In this document: in pieces, positions 27,331 through 36,900 of the stretch
Numbering within the stretch: position 1 is the stretch's first letter
Layout: each line of letters starts with the position of its first letter
Assembly: GCF_900100115.1 (NCBI RefSeq)
Contig: NZ_FNKL01000002.1
Coordinates: 496,001 to 560,000, forward strand
Source: Chryseobacterium soldanellicola
GTDB lineage: Bacteria; Bacteroidota; Bacteroidia; Flavobacteriales; Weeksellaceae
Length of the DNA: 64,000 nucleotides
Direction of reading: 5' to 3'
Notes under the pieces: model-generated
The model's input: only the letters and a program-made list of their open reading frames with translations
Database searches by the model: none
Told to the model about the DNA's origin: nothing
Made by a program: the position numbers and the translations under genes

Positions 27331-30156
27331 ATGAGAAAATGTATATTGTTATATCTATTTATTATAAATATTAGTATTAACGGGCAAGTCCTGGAAGAAA
27401 ACTTTGTTCCTAATGGAAATTCTATGCCTGATGTATTAACAAACATTCAAAATATATCGCCACCTTCTCCAGAAGCTTTTAATTTTAGTAAATATGGAAA
27501 TGTTCCTGTTGGCCTTTTCACTGGTTCGCCAAATTTTAATTTAGATTTGACGAACTTTCAACTTGGCAATATTAAAATTCCAATTTCTTTAAATTATTCA
27601 TCAAACGGTATTCATGTGGATCAAATGAATGGGTCGGTTGGTTTAGGATGGATTTTTATTAATGCAGGTGTCATAACTAGAACGATAAGAGATAAGCCAG
27701 ATGATTATTCAAACATGAATGGAGAGGATGAGGTTCCTGATGTCATTAATATTGGGATTAACAACCCTCAATCTATTAATTATTTTTTAAAGTGTGAAAG
27801 TGACGATTTTGATTCGGAGCCAGATTTATACACTGCAAATTTTATGGGAAATAATTTGAAATTTGTATTTAACAATAGTAATGTTCCTGTATTATTAGAC
27901 AAAAGCAACTTCAAAATATCAGGAAGTGTTAGTGGTAATCAATTTGTAATCACAGGGATTGATGGTACACAATACACATTTTCTGCATATGAAAGAATAA
28001 AAAACAGTACATCTCCAGGTATGCACGGTGGAGTATATGTAAATGCACAGGCATGGTATCTAACTTCGGTGAAAAATAATGATGACATTGTAAATATAGA
28101 ATATGATAGTAGTGATTTTACTTACGTATTAAGTAAATTACAAACCATGACCTATACTCTTCCCAGTCAGATTCAGTATAAATATGGTGGATATCAAGAT
28201 CATCCCGAGACGTGTGCCAGTTGTGGAGGTTGCTCTATATATGGTTTTCAAATGATTGCAAATGTAAATGACCAAATATATACAACAACCCAAAATATAT
28301 TTGGTTCAAAAAGGATAAAAAGAATTTATAATAATAGGAATCAAAACCAACTAACTTTCGAATATAATTCACAACCAAATGATGTCTATAAACTTAAAAA
28401 TATTAAAAAATATGACAATCAGAATAAATTAATTGATAATATAGATTTAACCTATGTTCTTACAAGTAATAATCGCCTTTACTTAACTAATGTAACGAAT
28501 ACTATAAAAAATTTAGCTCATACTTTTGAGTATTATAATAAAGAGGCATTACCAGCAAGATTTACTTATTCAAGAGATAAATGGGGATACTATAATGCAA
28601 AAAATAACACCACTTATATACCAAATATAGACAATGCAATGATTACATATAGTGGTGCTGATCAAAATGTGAACTCTGATGCAGGTTATTATGGTCTTTT
28701 AAAAACAATAAAATATCCTACAGGTGGAACGAGTATATTGGTTTATGAAAATCATGGCTCTTCTAATCAATTAATTGGTGGATATAGAATAAAAACAACG
28801 ACTGATACATCTGAGATAGGCATTACTCCTGTTACGAAAAACTATTTGTATTATGATTTAGTAGAGCTTAGAAAACCTTATTATTTTGAAAATAGGAAAA
28901 TATTTTCTACGTGTGAAGGGAGTTCACAACCTCCAATGTATGCAATGTATCATGCTATAACATCAAGTAATATTCATCAATTAATGTCTCTTAACCCAAA
29001 TCTTTTTTATGGAAAAGTCATAGAAGAAATATCAGGAAATGGTAAGGTAACTCACATTTTTGAAACAAATGCTGATTATTGGGGTAATAACATTAAAGGA
29101 GATCCAGTTCCCACTTCTCAATGGACAAATTTTGGATGGAATAATGGGAAAGAAAAATCAACAATATTTGAAGATGCTGATGGAAATAAACTAAAAACGA
29201 TTACATACAATTATGTGGAAGACCAATCAAATAAAACAGAAGTTAGAGCCATAGCTAGACGCAAACTTTTTTCACCAGTAGTTTATAACTCCACATGGAA
29301 TAATTTTGAAAATTTAGATATGATTATGTACAAAAACATTTCTCGTTTCACCTATCTCCAATCCCAAATCACTACAGATTATTTGAATGGCAATCCGGTG
29401 GTATCCTCCACTCAGTATTTTTATACTAACCCCGCCCATTATCAACTAACACTTAAGGAAAGCACCACACCAGATGGAGTGGTATTAAAAAAATTGTACC
29501 AATACGCCCACGAAAAAGGCAACCAGCTGATGATCGATAAAAATATGGTGGGTATGCCATTAGAAACAAACACTACACAAACCATCAACGGAGCAACCAA
29601 AACATTATCCAAAACAGAAACAATATACCCAACTTCAATTCCTACAACACAAGCTGGAAATTTAGTATTGCCATTGTCTGTAAAATCTTATGACATTCAA
29701 AATAACACTTCATCTACTGAGGTTACTTATGATAAATATGATTCAAAAGGTAATTTACAGCAGTATACCACAAAAGATGGTGTTTCAGTAACAATCATTT
29801 GGGGCTACAACAATATCCAGCCTATCGCTAAAGTAGAAGGAGCAACATATGATCAGCTGGTTAATTCAGGGTTAATTTCAGCAATAGTTTCAGCTTCTGA
29901 CTTAGATGCTGCTAATCCAGCTAATGAAGCGGCTCTCATTACGGCTTTAGATTCGTTCAGAAATAATTCAGCTTTATCAGGTTATCAGGTCTCAACATAT
30001 ACGTATGATCCGCTGATCGGCGTAACGAGCATCACTCCTCCATCAGGCATCCGAGAAGTTTATTTGTATGATACCGCCAACAGATTGAAAGAGATCAGAG
30101 AAAGCAATGCCACAGGAAAATTGCTGAAAGAATTCAAATACAACTACAAAAACTAA
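27331..30156 (+). CDS. Secreted YD-repeat (Rhs-like) protein paired with the Rhs toxin gene
   Basis: The 941-residue product has a signal peptide (MRKCILLYLFIINISINGQ). An N-terminal region (NVPVGLFTGSPNFNLDLTNFQLGNIKIPISLNYSSNGIHVDQMNGSVGLGW in frame) is typical of proteins encoded just before DUF6443/Rhs proteins in flavobacteria. A Cys cluster (CASCGGC) lies near residue 295. YD-type segments are at the C-terminus (STYTYDPLIGVTSITPPSG-REVYLYDTANRLKEI). It has no toxin tip and ends eight bases before the Rhs gene. It may help build the shell or export the toxin; this is inference. Confidence 0.75.
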   Translation: MRKCILLYLFIINISINGQVLEENFVPNGNSMPDVLTNIQNISPPSPEAFNFSKYGNVPVGLFTGSPNFNLDLTNFQLGNIKIPISLNYSSNGIHVDQMNGSVGLGWIFINAGVITRTIRDKPDDYSNMNGEDEVPDVINIGINNPQSINYFLKCESDDFDSEPDLYTANFMGNNLKFVFNNSNVPVLLDKSNFKISGSVSGNQFVITGIDGTQYTFSAYERIKNSTSPGMHGGVYVNAQAWYLTSVKNNDDIVNIEYDSSDFTYVLSKLQTMTYTLPSQIQYKYGGYQDHPETCASCGGCSIYGFQMIANVNDQIYTTTQNIFGSKRIKRIYNNRNQNQLTFEYNSQPNDVYKLKNIKKYDNQNKLIDNIDLTYVLTSNNRLYLTNVTNTIKNLAHTFEYYNKEALPARFTYSRDKWGYYNAKNNTTYIPNIDNAMITYSGADQNVNSDAGYYGLLKTIKYPTGGTSILVYENHGSSNQLIGGYRIKTTTDTSEIGITPVTKNYLYYDLVELRKPYYFENRKIFSTCEGSSQPPMYAMYHAITSSNIHQLMSLNPNLFYGKVIEEISGNGKVTHIFETNADYWGNNIKGDPVPTSQWTNFGWNNGKEKSTIFEDADGNKLKTITYNYVEDQSNKTEVRAIARRKLFSPVVYNSTWNNFENLDMIMYKNISRFTYLQSQITTDYLNGNPVVSSTQYFYTNPAHYQLTLKESTTPDGVVLKKLYQYAHEKGNQLMIDKNMVGMPLETNTTQTINGATKTLSKTETIYPTSIPTTQAGNLVLPLSVKSYDIQNNTSSTEVTYDKYDSKGNLQQYTTKDGVSVTIIWGYNNIQPIAKVEGATYDQLVNSGLISAIVSASDLDAANPANEAALITALDSFRNNSALSGYQVSTYTYDPLIGVTSITPPSGIREVYLYDTANRLKEIRESNATGKLLKEFKYNYKN

Positions 30157-30164
30157 ACACAAGC

Positions 30165-33100
30165 ATGAAAAAAATAATTATTCCCATTGGCGCTTTGCTT
30201 ATCACGAGTTTAGCCCATGCACAAAATTTACCTACTACAGAAAACTATATCCAATCCCGAACATATCTTGAGCCTGTTACCACCAGCAGTTCAACAGCAA
30301 AACAGATTAATACGGTCCAGTATTTTGATGGTTTGGGAAGGCCAAAACAGATAGTTAACGTTAAAGCTTCTCCCACAGGAAAAGATGTTGTTACCCACAT
30401 CGAATATGACGGATTTGGGAGGCAAATTAAAGATTTTCTTCCCATTCCACAATCGGGGACCCAGAACGGAGGAATTTACACCTCTCCATTAGGAAATATT
30501 TCAGCCATTTATGGTGGAGAAAAGATCTTTTCAGAAAAAATCTTAGAAAACTCACCTTTAGACAGAATCCAGCAACAGATACAGGTGGGAAATGATTGGA
30601 GTAACAAACCTGTAAAATTTAGCTATGATGCCAATACGGTTGCAGATAGGGTAAGAAAATTTACTACAGCTACTATTTGGGAAAACGGAGCCACAAAAAG
30701 CACTCTTGGTGAAAACTGGCTGTACACCGACGCTCAACTGTATAAAAATTCTGTAAAAGATGAAGACGGCAATGAAACCATCGAATTTAAAAACGGACAG
30801 GGACAAACCATTTTAGTAAGAAAAGTAATTGCCAATAATGAATATGCAGATACCTATTATATTTATAATGAATATAACCAGCTCGCATTTGTGATTCCGC
30901 CATTGGCAAGTATCAGAGGAGATATTGTTTCTAATACTACCAAGCAAGATGAATTATGCTATATTTACCGCTATGACGGGAAAAGCAGACTCGTTGAAAA
31001 GAAAATTCCCGGAAAAGGCTGGGAATATATGGCCTACGATAAGCAGGATCGTTTGGTTGCCACTCAGGATGCAGAATTGAGAAATAAAGGACAATGGTTA
31101 TATACCAAATATGATCAGTTCGGAAGAGTTGCCATTACAGGAATAGGTACAGGCGCATCCAGAATCGCAGAACAAAATATAATTGATGGTCTGGGCTCCA
31201 ATAATGTAGCCCGAGTAAGCACGGCAATTTTCAACAGACAAGGCATAGATGTATATTATGAAAATCCGGATTCAACCTATCCGAATTCATCAAAATGGGT
31301 TACAATCTTATCATTAAATTATTATGATACCTATCCAAATTACAGCTTTAATCCTGCCTTTCCTTCAACTATTTTTGGAAGCACGGTCATAACAGATAAT
31401 CCTGCCAATAGTGGTGGAATTAGCATAAAAAGCTTACCGGTAATGACCTTGGTTAAAAACATAGAAGATGACAACTGGACCAAAAATTACATCTACTACG
31501 ATACTAAAGGTAGAGCAATAGGAACATATTCCATCAATCATCTGGGAGGCTATACTAAAACGGAATCAGAACTGGATTTTGCGGGAGTAACTAAAAAAGC
31601 AATTACAAGACACAAAAGATTAAATACAGACACGGAAAAAGTCATTACTGAAAATTTTGAGTATGATAACCAAAACAGGTTGCTGGTTCATAAACACCAA
31701 GTCGATAGTAATCCTGAAGAAATTTTAGCTCAAAATAAATATAATGAATTATCACAGCTAGAATCGAAAAAAGCAGGAGGCACAAGTACTGCTACCCCAC
31801 TTCAAATTATTGATTATAAATACAATATCCGAGGCTGGATGACTAAAATTAATGATCCTGCCAATCTAAACGGAAAGCTGTTTGGATATGAATTGAAGTA
31901 TAACAACCCTGTAAACACTTCCCTTTCAATAGGAAAGCATAACGGAAATATTGCCGAAGTTGATTGGAGAACATCAAATGATAATGTTTTAAAAAGATAT
32001 TCTTATCAGTATGATCCTTTAAACAGGCTTTTAAACGGGCTCTATTCAGAACCAAATTCATTCGTTCCGGAAAATCATTTTTTCAGCGAATCTTTAGAAT
32101 ATGATATCAATGGAAATATGTCGAAGCTATACAGGAACTCTAAAAACGCAAATGGCTTAGCAGAACAGATTGATAGGCTGACATATACTTATCTGGGCAA
32201 TCAGTTAACCTCAGTGGCTGACGGCTCTACCAACTATAAAGGCTATCCTGATGTTTCCGGAAACACCATTGCTTATGATGATAACGGAAATATGAAAGAC
32301 CAGAAGGACAAAGGTATTCTACAGATTCGGTATAATTATTTAAATTTACCTAATTATTTGCAATTTGACAGACAGTATTTTACCCGAAATCAATGGCAAA
32401 ACGAAAATGTATATAATTTCTACAGGGCTGATGGTATAAAATTAAAGAAAGAACACCGATACAGTGAAAATGCTATGTATACAAAGAAAACTACAGAGTA
32501 TCTGGATGGTTTTCAGTATGAAGAAATACAAAACGTAAATCTCTCTACCCTAAAATTTGTACCCACCTCGGAAGGGTATTATAATTTTGAAAATAATAAG
32601 TATATTTACAACTATACAGACCATTTGGGTAATATCCGTTTAAGTTATTTTAACAATGGTTCGGGCGCAGAAGTTCTTGAAGAAAACAATTATTATCCTT
32701 TTGGATTGAAGCATGAAGGATATAATGTTTTAACTGGAAATCCTGCTTATAAATATCAATATAATGGCAAGGAATTACAGCAGGAATCTGGGATGTATGA
32801 TTATGGCGCAAGGATGTACATGCCTGATCTAGGAAGATGGGGTGTTGTAGATCCGCTAGCTGAAAAGATGCCGAGCTGGTCGCCATATGCTTATGCGTTT
32901 GATAACCCTGTACGTTTTGGAGATCCAACGGGGATGGCTCCCGATGATTTTGTACAAAGAAAAGACGGCTCTATCTATTGGGATAAAAATGCAAATTCTC
33001 AAGCCTCTACTAAAGCTGGAGAAACCTATTTAGGAAAAACATTGGAGTTTAAATTTACCAGCTACATTGATGGAAAACTTTGGGATGGTCCTCGTCCTCC

Positions 33101-33617
33101 AGCTATAGATCCTGCTGGTGTTAAATTAACAAGTACATTAACACTTACAGGTAGAGAAAATGCTGCTGGGGAACTAACAAGTTTGGTAGGGGATTTTGAA
33201 TCTAAACCAGGAAAAACCCCAATAGGTAAGCCCAGAGACTATTATCCTGGAGAAGGAGGTAGCAATAATACTTTTGATATGAAAACGACATCTACAGGAA
33301 TTAATGTAAATTTTGAACAGCATGCAAGTGTATCTCCAATTGAAGAGATTGGATTGAATTTGGGAGGATATAAAATAGTGGATGTTGCTCAAAAATTGAA
33401 TGTCAATTACAACAGTAGTAGTGGTAATCTTTCTGTAAACGCCTATACCAATATATTCCCTTCAGCTAATGTAACGGTTAATGGAAGTAAAATCATGCAG
33501 TATAACCAGCCTTCATTTAATAAGACTCATTTAGCTCCTTATAACAGTGTTCCTGTAAGCGGAGCCAGAGCCTATGATTTTTCCTATTACCCATCAAGAT
33601 TTTATAAAAGAAATTAA
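30165..33617 (+). CDS. DUF6443/Rhs-repeat polymorphic toxin (full length)
   Basis: The 1150-residue product has a signal peptide (to LAHAQ), a DUF6443 domain ([12 protein letters not shown] ... [14 protein letters not shown] ... [14 protein letters not shown]), many YD repeats forming the Rhs shell, and the RHS core ([74 protein letters not shown], ending near residue 922). The remaining ~226 residues are the variable tip. They match no toxin family I know but are clearly homologous to the next orphan tip (shared [44 protein letters not shown], FYKRN). A membrane immunity candidate starts after two bases. Confidence 0.9.
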   Translation: [1150 protein letters not shown]

Positions 33618-33618
33618 T

Positions 33619-34035
33619 ATGTTTAAAGTTAGTCTTATCAATAGTTTTTTGTGCTTATTAGCGAAGTATCTTATCTTCTTTTTTATACTTGCTTTTATTG
33701 AAGATAGATTTAAGGATGCAGTAATAAACAATGCAGAAACATCATCTGAAATGTTTAGGCTTTCTTTGAATTATATTTTATATATATTGATATATTTAAT
33801 ACCGTTAATATTAGTTTTTTTTCTTCCTCTATATTTTATATTGAAAATAAAAAAAGGAATATATTTTATACTTTGTATAGTATTATTTTTTATGGTTGAG
33901 TATAGTGCTTACACGTATTTTTATGCTCCTTCTGATAAAACCTTAGGCATTTACAATATCATTATAGGGATTATTGTCTTAGGAATATTTTTCCATAAAG
34001 CGATACGCTCAAAGTTTATAAGTACAGAAAATTAA
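33619..34035 (+). CDS. Putative membrane immunity protein for the Rhs toxin
   Basis: From ATG 33619 the product is 138 residues with about four membrane helices and ends AIRSKFISTEN. It begins one base after the Rhs stop codon, the usual place of an immunity gene. The open frame extends into the Rhs gene, but ATG 33619 is the natural start. It is homologous to the product at 34905, which follows the related orphan tip; toxin and immunity thus duplicate together. The membrane location suggests that the toxin acts at or through the inner membrane. Function is inferred from position only. Confidence 0.65.
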   Translation: MFKVSLINSFLCLLAKYLIFFFILAFIEDRFKDAVINNAETSSEMFRLSLNYILYILIYLIPLILVFFLPLYFILKIKKGIYFILCIVLFFMVEYSAYTYFYAPSDKTLGIYNIIIGIIVLGIFFHKAIRSKFISTEN

Positions 34036-34136
34036 AATAAAAACTCCCGCCTTTGGCGGGAGTTATGACTATGGAGCAAGATTTTATATGCCGGATATCG
34101 GAAGATGGGGTGTGGTGGATCCGCTGGCAGAGAAAA
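33986..34136 (+). repeat. Direct repeat across immunity-gene end, hairpin and Rhs core, copy 1
   Basis: About 151 bases covering the end of the immunity gene, the TCCCGCC/GGCGGGA hairpin and the first part of the orphan Rhs core are nearly identical to 35257-35408. The only length difference is one extra T after the hairpin in copy 2. Confidence 0.85.
34042..34064 (+). terminator. Hairpin after immunity gene 1, fused to the orphan Rhs core
   Basis: AACTCCCGCC (34042-34051) and GGCGGGAGTT (34055-34064) form a perfect terminator-type stem, but the T run is replaced by the start of Rhs core sequence (TATGACTATGGAGCAAG). Terminator strength is therefore uncertain. Confidence 0.6.
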
Positions 34137-34903
34137 CAATGGAACCTTACGGATTCGCTTACAATAACCCAATTCGCTATGTTGATACCAATGGATTAAG
34201 CGGAACTGATTTTGTAGAAAGAAAAGACGGCTCGATTTATTGGGATAAAAACGCAAACTCTCAGGCTACGACAAAAGCAGGAGAAACTTATTTAGGAAAA
34301 AATTTATCATTCACGTTTAATAGCTACATTGGCAGTAATTATGATGGACCTTTAGGAAGCCTTCCGGAAGGAGATAAATTAACTACTACAATTAATCTTT
34401 CTGCAAGTGAAAACAGTAGCGGTGAATTGACAGGATTATCTGCTACAAAAAATACAGAAATGGGTAAAACTTTTGGAATATTTGAAGGAAGAGATTATTA
34501 TCCTGGAGAAGGTGGAAGTAATAATTATTTTACAAAATCAGGAATGTCTGTAAATTATGAACAACACGCAAGTGTTCCCAATAGTTTTCCGGCCTATGAA
34601 GAAGCAGGCTTAAATGCAGCAGGATTCAAAATTGTAGATGTGGCACAAAAACTGAACATTAGTTTTGATAAAGGCAGTGGCAATTTATCTGTAAATGCAT
34701 ATACTAATATATTTCCTTCGGCAACTTTGAAGCTTAATAATACGGGAACAACATTGATGAATTATAAACAGCCATCATTTGTGGGGACTCATACCGCCCC
34801 TGTTACAGGATATTCTCCAGCAGCAAGAGGAGAAGGACGAACCGGAGGACAACCAATACGAGATTTTTCCTATTATCCATCAAAATTTTATAAAAGAAAT
34901 TAA
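34055..34903 (+). pseudogene. Orphan Rhs toxin tip 1 (no signal peptide or shell)
   Basis: The frame runs from the hairpin ([27 protein letters not shown]) through the end of the Rhs core (NPIRYVDTNG) into a tip of about 230 residues homologous to that of the full-length Rhs protein. The in-frame ATG is at 34088, inside the core, and the frame has no leader, so it is probably a silent cassette. It has no internal stop, meaning the toxin part is kept intact. Its own immunity-like gene follows at 34905. Recombination with the core of the full gene could put this tip into use, as shown for orphan Rhs tips in other bacteria. Confidence 0.8.
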
Positions 34904-34904
34904 T

Positions 34905-35306
34905 ATGTTAAAACCCACATTTTTAAATATTTGCATTTTTTTATTTGTAAAATGTATAGTATTCTATTTTTTCTTAATGATAATAAATAATGATTTTACA
35001 ATGTTAAAAGGCATTTTTCACATAAAAAATGGAAAAGATTTGTTTTATTATTTATGGATCGTTTTAGTATTTCCAATTCTTGATGTAGTATTCTTTTCAC
35101 TTCCAATTTATTATTCATTGAAAGAGAAGAAAATATGGTTGAGTCTAATTTTTATTTGCTTTATCATCGAATATATTCTTTTTGTCTATAGTAAAAAAGA
35201 TATACTAAATACTGATGCAATTGCTAATTTTATAATAAGTTTTATTGTATTACTGGTATTTTTCTATAAAGCGATACGCTCAAAATTTATAAGTACAGAA
35301 AATTAA
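34905..35306 (+). CDS. Putative membrane immunity protein for orphan tip 1
   Basis: From ATG 34905 the product is 133 residues with about four membrane helices. It ends with the same AIRSKFISTEN as the first immunity protein and is similar in layout (LYYLWIVLVFPILDVVFFSLPIYYSL against LNYILYILIYLIPLILVFFLPLYFIL), though diverged. It begins one base after the stop of orphan tip 1. If expressed, it could protect against sibling cells that use that tip. The promoter is not evident. Confidence 0.65.
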   Translation: MLKPTFLNICIFLFVKCIVFYFFLMIINNDFTMLKGIFHIKNGKDLFYYLWIVLVFPILDVVFFSLPIYYSLKEKKIWLSLIFICFIIEYILFVYSKKDILNTDAIANFIISFIVLLVFFYKAIRSKFISTEN

Positions 35307-35408
35307 AATAAAAACTCCCGCCTTTGGCGGGAGTTTATGACTATGGAGCAAGATTTTATATGCCGGATATCGGAAGATGGGGTATGGTAGATCCGCTGAC
35401 AGAGAAAA
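35257..35408 (+). repeat. Direct repeat across immunity-gene end, hairpin and Rhs core, copy 2
   Basis: Near-identical to 33986-34136 (see there). The two copies flank orphan tip 1 with its immunity gene, so recombination between them would delete that module as a circle of about 1.27 kb. Confidence 0.85.
35312..35336 (+). terminator. Hairpin after immunity gene 2, fused to the next orphan core
   Basis: AAACTCCCGCC (35312-35322) and GGCGGGAGTTT (35326-35336) form a perfect stem with a three-base loop. Rhs core sequence follows immediately, as at 34064. Confidence 0.6.
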
Positions 35409-36115
35409 TGACTCGTCACAGTCCTTACAACTATGCTTTTGGCAATCCTATCATGTTTGTTGACCCGGATGGAAGAGAAGCGAAACATATTGGGTTTACA
35501 AGTACTGTGAGAGAAGATGGCACGACAGTAGTAACTATGACGGTAACAGGGAAGCTTATTAATGACTCTAGTAAAAATTATACATCTGAGCAAATGAGTT
35601 CTTATGTTGACAGAATGAGTAATTCATTAAAAGAAGTTTATGGAATTAAAGGTGATAAATTTGAAGTAAATGTAGTTACAAATATTTCTGTTGCATCTGC
35701 TGACAACTCTTTATCTAAAACAGACCATGCATTTAGGATTGTAGATAATGGAGATATTCCAAAAGAATCCGGAGGAACTGAACGAATGGGTACACTTGGT
35801 AAGGCATCATTTGGACAAAATATTGTTTATCTTGGAAATCAAATGTTAAATGGAACAGAGGCTAAAGAGGGACAGTACGCGGGAACAGGGAAAACTCAAA
35901 GTGGATTTGGTACGATGGAACGTACAATTAGTCATGAGTTGGGACACTCTGCAAATCAATTGCATCCTGCTGAAAAAAGTCCTATGCCTGGAAATATTAT
36001 GAATCAAACAGCAAGTAAAGATGCGGGTAAAATTGTTACTCCAAATCAAATACAAGAAATGAAAAAAGCATATGATACAGGAAAGCTTAATCAAGGACAA
36101 CAAATAATGAGATAA
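35324..36115 (+). pseudogene. Orphan Rhs tip 2: metzincin-like zinc metalloprotease toxin
   Basis: The frame begins in the hairpin ([50 protein letters not shown], the Rhs core end) and continues into a tip of about 210 residues. Numbered from the TTG at 35324, the tip has [11 protein letters not shown] with zinc ligands His204, His208 and His214 and the catalytic Glu205. Twelve residues on is a Met-turn-like NIMNQ (Met226). This is the metzincin pattern HExxHxxxxxH plus Met-turn, with Asn in place of the usual Gly. It has no leader or signal peptide, so it is probably a silent cassette, but the catalytic part is intact. Confidence 0.75.
35348..35475 (+). repeat. Rhs core direct repeat shared by orphan tips 2 and 3, copy 1
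   Basis: About 128 bases encoding [12 protein letters not shown] ... [12 protein letters not shown] are nearly identical to 36773-36900. The pair flanks the metzincin tip plus its immunity gene. Confidence 0.85.
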
Positions 36116-36116
36116 A

Positions 36117-36578
36117 ATGAAAAAAATAATAAGTGTAATATTAATATTTTATAGTATTTGTACAGCTTTTGCGCAAAGTGTAGAAAATAATAAATTAAAA
36201 ATATCATTTAATGATTTTTTTAAAAAGGATACTATTTCGTTAAAGATTAATAAAAATGAGATAATCAGCAATCTTGTGATAACCTCAAGAGAATCAATTG
36301 GTTTTGCTGATTTAGATGTAACTATATTGGACTGTAATAAAGTAAAGATTTATAATAAAGTTATAGTTTCTAATACATCTACAGTCTCTAATAAAGAACT
36401 AATTCTTAAGCGGAAGCTAAAATTTAAGAGTATTATTAATCTTTCTTTAACCTTAAATGGGAAAAAACAAGAATTTAAAATTGATCTAAAAAAAGGCAAA
36501 TATATTGGTTTAAGCAAAGACGATGTTAAAGCCGAGTTTATTTTATCACAGTCTGAACATTCTTTTGAATATGATTAG
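36117..36578 (+). CDS. Putative periplasmic immunity protein for the metzincin tip
   Basis: The 153-residue product has a Sec signal peptide (MKKIISVILIFYSICTAFAQ) and a beta-rich mature part with alternating hydrophobic residues (ISLKINKNEIISNLVITSRES). It starts one base after the toxin stop. A periplasmic inhibitor fits a protease toxin acting in the periplasm, but no inhibitor family is recognised. The assignment rests on position and signal peptide. Confidence 0.6.
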   Translation: MKKIISVILIFYSICTAFAQSVENNKLKISFNDFFKKDTISLKINKNEIISNLVITSRESIGFADLDVTILDCNKVKIYNKVIVSNTSTVSNKELILKRKLKFKSIINLSLTLNGKKQEFKIDLKKGKYIGLSKDDVKAEFILSQSEHSFEYD

Positions 36579-36607
36579 TATAAAGATTAGTTAGGAAATA
36601 ATAGGAT

Positions 36608-36772
36608 AAGTTATTTAACAATGGTTCGGGCGCAGAAGTTCTTGAAGAAAACAATTATTATCCTTTTGGTTTAAAGCATGAAGGCTATAATGTTTTAGCC
36701 GGAAATCCAGCTTATAAATATCAATATAACGGCAAGGAACTGCAACAAGAATCCGGGATGTATGATTATGGT
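36608..36772 (+). repeat. Rhs core segment homologous to 32643-32808
   Basis: The stretch encoding [18 protein letters not shown] ... [16 protein letters not shown] is almost identical to the core of the full-length Rhs gene, so it is a ready site for homologous exchange of the tip. Confidence 0.85.
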
Positions 36773-36900
36773 GCAAGATTTTATATGCCGGATATCGGAA
36801 GATGGGGTGTTGTGGACCCGCTGGCAGAGAAAATGACTCGTCACAGTCCTTACAACTATGCTTTTGGCAATCCTATCATGTTTGTTGATCCGGATGGAAG
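36773..36900 (+). repeat. Rhs core direct repeat shared by orphan tips 2 and 3, copy 2
   Basis: Near-identical to 35348-35475. Together with the longer core at 36608 it gives about 290 bases of Rhs core before tip 3. Confidence 0.85.

Noticed and set aside
33574..33618. Longer immunity protein starting inside the Rhs gene
   Set aside because: The added residues are translated from Rhs tip codons in another frame; ATG 33619 directly after the Rhs stop is the natural start.
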